Shown here: one piece after another, positions 19,023 to 27,200 of the stretch | Position numbering within the stretch: position 1 is the stretch's first letter | Layout of the letters: each line of letters opens with the position of its first letter | Source: an uncultured Lachnospiraceae bacterium | GTDB taxonomy: Bacteria; Bacillota; Clostridia; Lachnospirales; Lachnospiraceae | Assembly: GCA_947174505.1 (NCBI GenBank) | Contig: CAMWJF010000006.1 | Location: 47,302 to 111,301, forward strand | Direction: 5' to 3' | Length of the DNA: 64,000 bases | Notes under the pieces: model-generated | Seen by the model: the letters and a program-made list of their open reading frames with translations, nothing else | The model's database searches: none | Told to the model about the DNA's origin: nothing | Program-made: the position numbers and the translations under genes

Positions 19023-19491
19023 CCATGAGGCCATCCACCGCATCACGAGAAACGAGGGCGATTTTGGAGGCGCATTCCGGCAGAATGTCATCCGAGTGAT
19101 TGGCAGTTACGGACGGGAACAGCAGCTCGACGAATATACCGGTAGGATAAAAGCCAAACAGGAAGAGATGGTTGCCCTGATTGCGGAGAACGCAAAGACG
19201 GGCACCTATACGCAGGAGTTTGATGAACGCTACTGCAGGATTGCGGAGGAGATCAATGGCCTGAAAGAAGAACAGGCGGAGACAGGGAAAAAGAAAAAGC
19301 TGGCTGAAAATTATGGACAGTGGGTAAAGGACATGGATGCTTTCCTGAATGGAAACAGCGGTCAGATACCGAAATTTGATAACGACCTTGTCAGACGGTT
19401 GGTCGCAAGTATCAGGGTAATCACGGCGGACAGGATACAGATACAGTTCCAGTCCGGCATCGTCATGGAACAGGGGATCGGGAATGAGTAA
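18905..19491 (+). pseudogene. Serine recombinase remnant (Recombinase-domain and C-terminal segments, internal deletion and frameshift)
   Basis: 'PEEAEIVRTVFRLYLEGYSAAKISEHLQEKGI' then, in another frame, 'DHEAIHRITRNEGDFGGAFRQNVIRVIGSYGREQQLDEYTGRIKAKQEEM...'. Confidence 0.75.
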
Positions 19492-19765
19492 AACAGGGCA
19501 GGGATGACAACAGAATAAAAGGTGTTGTTCCTGCCGGCCTGCGGTAAGAATAAAATGCCCGTCGGGGGACGGGTGTTTTATTGTTGGCGCAAGAAACAGA
19601 GCAAGGAATGGAGAGGTAGGAAAATGGGTTTTGTAATGGGGTTATTGGTGAGATATATTATTTTTACGGTTGCGACTTTTATGGTTGGCGGGGGTATGGG
19701 GTGGTTTTTTGATGGAAAGAAAGGTAGTTAGATAGATAGAAATTTATTAAAAATTAGTTGTTAGG

Positions 19766-19795
19766 TTGAATTTATCCTAATAAATAGTATATAAT
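19766..19795 (+). promoter_or_regulatory. Promoter of Phd-Doc operon with embedded inverted repeat
   Basis: TTGAAT - 18 nt - TATAAT; TTAGG...CCTAA inverted repeat overlaps the -35 region. Confidence 0.5.
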
Positions 19796-19825
19796 ATAAA
19801 TAAAAAAGGAAAGGAACTGTAATTT

Positions 19826-20068
19826 ATGAATGTTAACTTAAAAAATCTTGTATCTATATCAGAGGCAAATCAGAATTTCTCAAAAGTTGCAAGAATGGTT
19901 GATGAAAACGGTGCAGCTGTAATATTAAAGAATAATGCGCCACGGTATGTGTTGATTGATTATGGTAAACTACAGGTTGATGTGGAAGCGGATAATGAAA
20001 CACTGGAGGATGTGGCAACTCGATTATTACAGAAGCATAGAAAAGCATTTGAGGAATTGGCAAAATGA
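19826..20068 (+). CDS. Phd/YefM-family antitoxin
   Basis: 'VSISEANQNFSKVARMVDENGAAVILKNNAPRYVLIDY'; overlaps doc start. Confidence 0.85.
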   Translation: MNVNLKNLVSISEANQNFSKVARMVDENGAAVILKNNAPRYVLIDYGKLQVDVEADNETLEDVATRLLQKHRKAFEELAK

Positions 20069-20442
20069 TTTTATTAAACAAAGAGCAGATAAAGCATCTT
20101 CATAGTAAATTGATACGGGAAACTGGTGGTATTGATGGAATACGGGATGAAGGTTTATTGGATTCTGCATTATCTGTACCCTTTCAATCCTTTGGTGGAG
20201 AGGAATTGTACCCAACTATTCCACGAAAGGCGGCCAGATTATGTTATGGATTAATTAAAAATCACGTTTTTCTCGATGGAAATAAGAGAATTGGAATTTA
20301 TGCAATGTTGGTATTTTTAGAACTGAATGGAATGGAGATAGAATGTAGTGATGAAGAGATGGTTACTTTAGGACTAGGAATTGCTGCAGGCCAATATAAG
20401 GATGATGAGATTGTGCTTTGGATTGTAGGGCATAATAAGTGA
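20065..20442 (+). CDS. Doc-family (Fic-fold) toxin
   Basis: 'GGIDGIRDEGLLDSALSVPFQSFGGEELYPTI...HVFLDGNKRIGIYAM'. Confidence 0.9.
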   Translation: MILLNKEQIKHLHSKLIRETGGIDGIRDEGLLDSALSVPFQSFGGEELYPTIPRKAARLCYGLIKNHVFLDGNKRIGIYAMLVFLELNGMEIECSDEEMVTLGLGIAAGQYKDDEIVLWIVGHNK

Positions 20443-20608
20443 TAAACAAGGTATGTTAAGAAATATCGTGAGTTTTGGAGAAATATATGGGTTATATGGA
20501 CGAACTGTGGCCAATTGAAAGTCATAGTTTTTATGACATAAATGATACTAACTTTCAGGTGCATATTAAGTGGAGTAAAAATATAAACACCACTTTACAA
20601 CTTTTAGA

Positions 20609-21293
20609 TTAAGCCGCGTCTTCCAAACATAGATATCTCAAGGCTTTAATAACAATCTTTGATTTTATGTGGGTTTCGATGTTTTGTGCCAAGTTTACAT
20701 AAAATATCTGCCGCCGTATCTGCTCACTGAGTACAAAGCGAAATTCCTGTACACTGCCATTCCTGTATTGTGAGAATGTTTCCTCCATATAGGGCAGTAG
20801 TTGTACCATTCCCTTTTCCGCTGGAAGTTACATGGGCCATGACTTCACGGGTTCCGAAAATATTGGTCAGTACAAGACGGCACCCTGTATAGTAACCACC
20901 CATCTTCTCACTGGAAAGGGGAAAGTCGCTGTCTATTGACAGGCGGCGGCCATGCTTTGCCGGTCTGCCCTTTTTCCCGGTGGGAGCTGGCGGCAGGTCA
21001 TACAGGACAGAATCAGCCCTCGCGCTGCCGATCAGGTCAAGGTTATCATATTCCTCTACGATGGATACGAGGTTCTGCTTTACATACCAGCTGTCGCACA
21101 GAATGATGACATTCTTCTGTGCATGAAACTCCGGCATCACATGGCGTACCATGGCTGCAGCAAGTTCCAGTTTTGATTCCTTTTTCTGCCACATACGGTA
21201 TCCAAGGGGGACTGAGAGATAAGAGATTCTGCGCTGATGCCATACCGGCACACGCAGCATAAGGCTGACAAAGCAGTGCCTGTTTGATAGCAA
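20609..21293 (-). pseudogene. DDE-type IS transposase remnant (frameshifted, N-terminus missing)
   Basis: Two overlapping frames: '...VIILCDSWYVKQNLVSIVEEYDNLDLIGSARADSVLYDLPP...' and 'MVQLLPYMEETFSQYRNGSVQEFRFVLSEQIRRQIF...'. Confidence 0.7.
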
Positions 21294-21324
21294 ATAGAAT
21301 GTATATTAACCAAAGGAGAACAGC

Positions 21325-21696
21325 ATGAAAGAAATGCAATCTTTCCTGAATTTCTTTTATATTTTAGATCAATGCTATAATCAATGTTATGGAAAAGGTA
21401 GGGAGGATGACTTACCGTGGTTTCTAGGAGCTATTTGCCCTGAATTATGGGATGATGGAAAACCTATTGATGAAGCTATTTTTGATGAATGGCTGAAGTT
21501 TAGTGATTCCAAAACCATTGACATAAACAATATAATGGAAAAGACGTATTTGTTTTTGGAATATTATGAGCTGAAATTTGGGTTTAATTTTTCCAAAGCA
21601 AAACATTGGATTCTGATGACAACAGATAGGACAGTGGCGCAAAGTGCATATGACAAGGCAGAAGTAATGTACCAAGAATACAAGTACGATAATTGA
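21325..21696 (+). CDS. Small acidic hypothetical protein, immunity-protein-like by size and context
   Basis: 123 aa ORF with RBS AAAGGAG; directly upstream of the RHS remnant. Confidence 0.45.
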   Translation: MKEMQSFLNFFYILDQCYNQCYGKGREDDLPWFLGAICPELWDDGKPIDEAIFDEWLKFSDSKTIDINNIMEKTYLFLEYYELKFGFNFSKAKHWILMTTDRTVAQSAYDKAEVMYQEYKYDN

Positions 21697-21737
21697 GATT
21701 CGCCCAAACCATTATCTATTCTATAATGCAAGAAACA

Positions 21738-22189
21738 TAACCACAGGGACAAGACGCGTTATACCGTGGACGGTTGAAGTCGTATCCTGTATACGGGACA
21801 GCAGTACGATCAGGAGACAGGGCAGTATTACTTAAGAGCGAGATACTATAACCCTGTAGTGGGAAGGTTTTTACAGAAAGACACTTATCGCGGCGATGGA
21901 CTGAATCTGTATGCTTACTGTGCGAATAACTCGGTGGTTTATTTTGATCCGAGTGGGCATAAGCAACAATATGCAAATGACATCGGGAAAGGAAATTATA
22001 ATAAAGTTAGAGATAATTATCTCGGCAACATGGGAATTGATGCACATGAATTTAAGAAAGATTTCTTGGGTAGAAAGGCTCCAATTTCTAAATATGATAT
22101 AAACGTAAATAAAGATAATGGGGAGTTATTTATTTTCAAAAAAAGGAGGGAAGGGGAGTGGAATTCCCACTGGAGAATTTATTAAATAA
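21738..22189 (+). pseudogene. Orphan RHS C-terminal tip with toxin domain (in-frame stop upstream; 1-nt frameshift near 3' end)
   Basis: 'YTGQQYDQETGQYYLRARYYNPVVGRFLQKDTYRGDGLNLYAYCANNSVVYFDPSGH' RHS core end, then 'DAHEFKKDFLGRKAPISKYDINVNKDNGELFIFKK'. Confidence 0.85.
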
Positions 22190-22595
22190 AAATACAGCAC
22201 ATACAAATATTAGAGCAAGTCTAAGGATTTTGGGAGAATATTTTGATGTGCAGAAGATTACAGATGCATTAGAGGTGGCTCCAAGCTGTACATGGAATAA
22301 GGGAGAATTTATTAGAGATTCGGGGAAAAAGCGTACATATACAGCATGGATTTATAAGACAGAAATTATTGAAACTTTGGATATAAATGCTTCAGTTAAG
22401 CAAATTGGAGAGTTGTTTTATTCAAAAGTAGATAATTTAGTTGGGCTAAGGAAACAGTATGAATTAGATATTAGTATTGACTTTGTAATAGTAATAAAAA
22501 ATGAGGAGCCACCGGCAATATATTTTGAACCCGATTTTATCAGATTTGCAGCGAAAATAGGAGCACAATTTGATGTTGATACTTATATTAACTAA
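22158..22595 (+). CDS. DUF4279-like protein, candidate cognate immunity protein
   Basis: 'TNIRASLRILGEYFDVQKITDALEVAPSCTWNKGEFI'; AGGAGG 8 nt before GTG 22158. Confidence 0.65.
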   Translation: MEFPLENLLNKNTAHTNIRASLRILGEYFDVQKITDALEVAPSCTWNKGEFIRDSGKKRTYTAWIYKTEIIETLDINASVKQIGELFYSKVDNLVGLRKQYELDISIDFVIVIKNEEPPAIYFEPDFIRFAAKIGAQFDVDTYIN

Positions 22596-22739
22596 ATTGA
22601 AATAATTATGTTGGGACTTTAGAGGGAAAAGAGTCACGACAAACGCATGAGTAAATAAATTGTAAACAACCTGTTTTTCTGGTAAGATAAAAGAAAAAAG
22701 AAAGGTTTACATAATGTAAGAGCTGCTGGACTGGATGGA

Positions 22740-23110
22740 ATATACAATATATAGAATTAGAGAACGGGATGCCGTCCCATATCGTATCCGCATGGAGCAG
22801 GGAGGACGGCTTCTGTCTGGGGCAGAGGGCAGTCAGCGAAAAGAGCAATGAGATCACGACAATCCCGGAACTGCTTGATAAAATACAGATAAAAGGGCAG
22901 ACCATTACAATAGATGCCATGGGGACGCAGAAAGCCATAGCGGAAAAGATCCGGAAGAAGCGGGCAGATGGAGAAGCGGGAATATTACCAGACCGATGAC
23001 ATAAGATGGCTTTCGTAGAAAAAGGAGTGGAAAGGCATAAGAAGTATAGGGATGGAAGAAAAGACGATAACGGATGAAAAAGGGGAGCGGAAAGAAAGGA
23101 TATCTGGAAG
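22740..23110 (+). pseudogene. ISAs1-family (H-repeat-type) transposase remnant
   Basis: 'PSHIVSAWSREDGFCLGQRAVSEKSNEITTIPELLDKIQIKGQTITIDAMGTQKAIAEKI' then in another frame 'EKREYYQTDDIRWLS*KKEWKGIRSIGMEEKTITDEKGERKER'. Confidence 0.8.
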
Positions 23111-23141
23111 AGTTAGAGGGTAAACGACTGACGCGGTACGG

Positions 23142-23966
23142 ATGTTCCCTGTTGCGGGTTTGCCAGAACACAGATATAATGGTTGTAAACTATTTCGGGA
23201 ATGGGGTGCAGTTTTGGATATATCGGGATTACTGGAAAAAAGGAAGCAGTATGAGGCAGTAAAGGACAGCATTCCAGAAGCGACAAGGATTTCATTGGAA
23301 AATGCTTTCGAGGTGGAGTATACCCATCATTCAACAGCCATTGAAGGAAATACACTGACCTTGATGGAAACGAAGCTAGTGCTGGAAGACGGGATTGCAA
23401 TCGGCGGGAAATCCCTTCGGGAGATTTATGAAGTGGTAAACCACAATAAGACATACCGGTATGTAAAAGAATGTATCGGCAAAGGGTTCGCACTGGAGGA
23501 AAACATTGTAAAGGATATTCATGCCCTGCTTATGGAGAATATCCTTACCGGCGGCATCTACCGCAGGGAAGAGGTGGTGATCAGCGGCGCAAGCCATACG
23601 CTGCCTGCAGGCAATGAAATGTATGCACAGATCAAGAACTTTTATGTGGAGCTTTCCGGGAAAAATGGATTGAACGATATCGAACTGGTGGCGTGGACAC
23701 ATGCTGAGTTTGTGCGGATACATCCTTTTCTGGACGGAAACGGCAGAACATCAAGACTGCTTATGAATTACCAGCTGATGGCAAAAGGCTTCCTGCCTGT
23801 ATATATTGCGAAGGAGGACAGGCTGGCGTATTATAACGCGCTGGACCAATATGCCGCGCATGGCAGTCTGGATGATTTTGCAGATATGATAGCCTTGCTG
23901 GAGGAGAAAAAGTTAGACAAGTATCTGGAACTGGCCGCCATACAGGAGCAGGAACCGTTGGCATAG
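23142..23966 (+). CDS. Fic-family protein (start uncertain)
   Basis: 'HHSTAIEGNTL' inhibitory-motif-like segment and 'HPFLDGNGRTSRLLMN' Fic motif. Confidence 0.85.
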   Translation: MFPVAGLPEHRYNGCKLFREWGAVLDISGLLEKRKQYEAVKDSIPEATRISLENAFEVEYTHHSTAIEGNTLTLMETKLVLEDGIAIGGKSLREIYEVVNHNKTYRYVKECIGKGFALEENIVKDIHALLMENILTGGIYRREEVVISGASHTLPAGNEMYAQIKNFYVELSGKNGLNDIELVAWTHAEFVRIHPFLDGNGRTSRLLMNYQLMAKGFLPVYIAKEDRLAYYNALDQYAAHGSLDDFADMIALLEEKKLDKYLELAAIQEQEPLA

Positions 23967-24180
23967 ACCATGTAGACAACATCATACAAACCAGATTATG
24001 TTATGGATTAATTAGTGTCTGCTGATTGAGCGAATATTTGCATACTCCTTCATTTATATTTTCCCCATATTGGAACAGATACAATACAAAAGGGTGTAAA
24101 GTATCCGCTTCCGAATCTTAAACAGATTCGTCACGAATACGAAAAAGTGAATAAAAATTTTAAAAGACACGTAAAATTCC

Positions 24181-24208
24181 TTGCTATTTTAAGGGGGGGG
24201 GGTATAAT
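24181..24208 (+). promoter_or_regulatory. Predicted promoter with a G10 tract in the -35/-10 spacer
   Basis: TTGCTA (24181-24186), 16-nt spacer ending in G10 (24193-24202), TATAAT (24203-24208). Confidence 0.7.
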
Positions 24209-24215
24209 GGTATTA

Positions 24216-24242
24216 CGTGTTTTTTGATGCGCAAAAAACACG
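24216..24242 (+). other. Perfect 11-bp inverted repeat (5-nt loop) at the predicted 5' end of the transcript
   Basis: CGTGTTTTTTG atgcg CAAAAAACACG. Confidence 0.9.
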
Positions 24243-24277
24243 GTAGCAGACAAATTTTTAGAAAGAGAGGACAGAAA

Positions 24278-27200
24278 ATGGGTAGGACGAAAAAGCTGTA
24301 TCTGGCCAAAAGAATGCTGGCTATGATACTTGCAGCTGCTATGTCAATCACTATGGTACCCCAGACGGTGTTCGCAGCACCCGCTGGCGATACCGCTGTG
24401 GAAGATATAGTAGATGCTGCAGCAGAAGGAAACGGCGATGTGGATACGCCGGAAAATGAAGACGGATCGGAGGATACGGGAGACATCGTGTCGGACGGTG
24501 CTGCAGCAGATGATGCAGATGACGGCGCATCGGGCGTCGGCGACGTGAAAGATACGGACGGCACTGCGGACGCTGCAAATAATGACGCGGATGATGTCAT
24601 GACCGACGGCGATGTTGAAAAAACAAATAAGGAGCCGGTCGATGGTGGAAACGCGGAAGTAAAGAATGAGCCGAACGCGGAGGGCGATACGTCCGCAGCG
24701 GTCTATGAGATCAGCGTTGATGACATGGAGACAGAGGCGGTCTATGATGGATACACGCCGTTTGATCCGGACAGTGCTGTGCTGAAAAAGACGGAGAACG
24801 GTGAAACTACAGTCGTGACTGGTGTAACGCTGACATCTTCATGGAAAGTACAGGGCGGGGATGGAAATTTTACCGCGCTGACAGGCGAACCGGTAAACGT
24901 GGGTGTCTATGAGTTGACTCTGACTTGCGCGGCGGTAGCTAATGTACATGCAGAGACTGTTAGGTGTGAGATCAAGAAGGCGCCCCTTACTGTCAGGGCG
25001 ACAGCCACTGCGAAACCAGGTGACAAAGCGGATAAAGCGAATGTTACGGTGGCGGTTTCTGGTGTAGAACCGGCAGAGGGCGACTCGTTCGGTTGGACGA
25101 CCGACGATATCGCGCTGGAAGTTAAAGGCGTAAGAGAGGCGTTTGGCTCTTCTCTTACGGCGGATGATGTGCTGAAAGAGAATGGCGATTATGTAGTGGA
25201 TGTTACGCCTTCCCTTAAGGCGGATGCTGCTGAGGCTGTAAAAGAGGCTGCAAAAAATTATACGTTTGATGATTTTACGGCGGATGTCGCGATGGCGGAG
25301 TTGGCTGAGACAGAGATTGAGGTCACTCTTACGGAGAAGTGGAAAGAAACAAATGCAGTAACGCTTCACGTATATGACGGGGCGGAGGCGGCGGTTCCGG
25401 CGCTTACTGTGGATTATACCTATGTAGTTAAGTATTTGGACGATACGGGAGAGTGGAAGATAATAGATGGCGCCGAGGCAGTCGGAGAGTGGGAAGCATA
25501 CACCGGCAGCGAAGTGGATGGAAACGGCAAGGTAAAGGCTCCGACTGATGCGGGCGAGTATACATACATCCTTAACTATGAGGACAAAAATGGCAAGTAT
25601 GCGAAAAGTCAGGCTGAAATTACCGTTGTGATCGATCCTGCGCCGGTAACGGTTGAGCTTGCAAACGACACGACGAAGGAGCTTACGGTTCCGGCAGGCA
25701 CACTTATGACAAAAGTGCTGTCACAGGTAAAGTATAAGGCGACATCCAAGAACCGTAGTGGTGCGGCGGTTACGATTGACGCGAAAAAGAATCATATCTG
25801 GGGTACCGGTTATGACGATAAGAACGTAAGCCAGATTTATGAGCCGGCGTTTACGCTTCAGGTAAAGGACGGGGACGCATGGAAGGATATCAGTGACGCT
25901 GCTTACAGAATGGAAGGCGGTAAGGAGTACCGCGTGATCTATGATGGCAAGAAGGCGATCTATAACTCGGACGGCACCTATGCACATAGAACGGATATCA
26001 ATTCCGGCCTGGATGAAAACGGGGAAGAGATCAATGGTGTAGATGCTAACTATATTACCGATAAGACGCCTACTGCGGACGCCAATGCCTTGAAAGTCGT
26101 GGCGCAGGCGGGTGTCGAGATGGAGTGGGATCTGACAGCCCTGCTGGCTGATGGTAAGGCGAACGAGAAACTTGGCAAAGATGCGGTTGCAAAAGATTAT
26201 GACGATAAGGCCCTCTATGAGAAGAAGGCAGATTATAAGAATAAAGTAAAGCTGAAGGGGGCGGGCAAAACGCTCGATGCGGTCGGCAGTGACTTTACCT
26301 ATACATGGTATAAGAATACTGCGGCAGATGACCTTTTGGACATAGAGATTGCGGATCAGAATAAGGCGAACGGTTTCGCGTATGATGACTATGAGCAGTC
26401 CTGGGGTTCTCCGAGTAGTATCGCCCCGACCAATGCGGGTGTTTATAAGCTGGAAATTATGTATGAGGATAACACCGACGACGATACCTTCTACTATGTC
26501 AAGGAAGGCAAAGCGGCTGAGGTGTATTTTGTCATCAACAAGGTGCAGCTTGAAATCGTGCCGGAGGGTACGTATGAGGCATTGGAAGGACGTACGCCTA
26601 GAGAGTTTTTTGTACAGGAGAAAAAAATAGACGACCTCAACAAGGCGTATAAAGTGTTGAAAGACGGAAATGCCTACACGTTCCCGGAAAGTCTTGGAGA
26701 AGTAGTGCCTCAGTGGGGCGTACTGGAGAACATAGCGGGCGAGTCAGGAGTAGACACCACATGGTATCCTGAAAATTCTGAGGACATTGGGTTCAGTACC
26801 GGGACAGGTTATAGCTATGATATTCAGGCTCGGGCACTGGGACGCCGTTATTATGAGAATGGTGAATATGACGGGTTCTTCAGCACAGTTAAGATTCGTA
26901 ATAACTATACGCTTTATAAAAGTGAAATCAAGGTGGCGGAGGATGGCGGAAAGAATCGCGCATATCGCGATGATACGCTTTTGAGTGGTAAGGCTGCCCT
27001 TAAAATAAATCCTGTGGGTACGACCAGGCTGGAGCTTGTGGCGAAAGCGCCTCTGGCAGCGTATGAAAAGACTTATAACGGCAAAGCGCTCACCAGAGCG
27101 GAAGTGAAACCCGAGGAGGATTATACACTCACGGCAAACGGACAGCCGGTAGAGGATCCTGGCATAGAGTATATGTGCGTAAATACAGAGACCGGTGACT

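Noticed and set aside
22138-22144. Programmed -1 ribosomal frameshift at the A7 run of the RHS toxin
   Set aside because: The plausible toxin frame needs loss of one A (+1 type shift); a -1 shift instead enters the immunity frame. A simple indel or slippage at the homopolymer is more economical.
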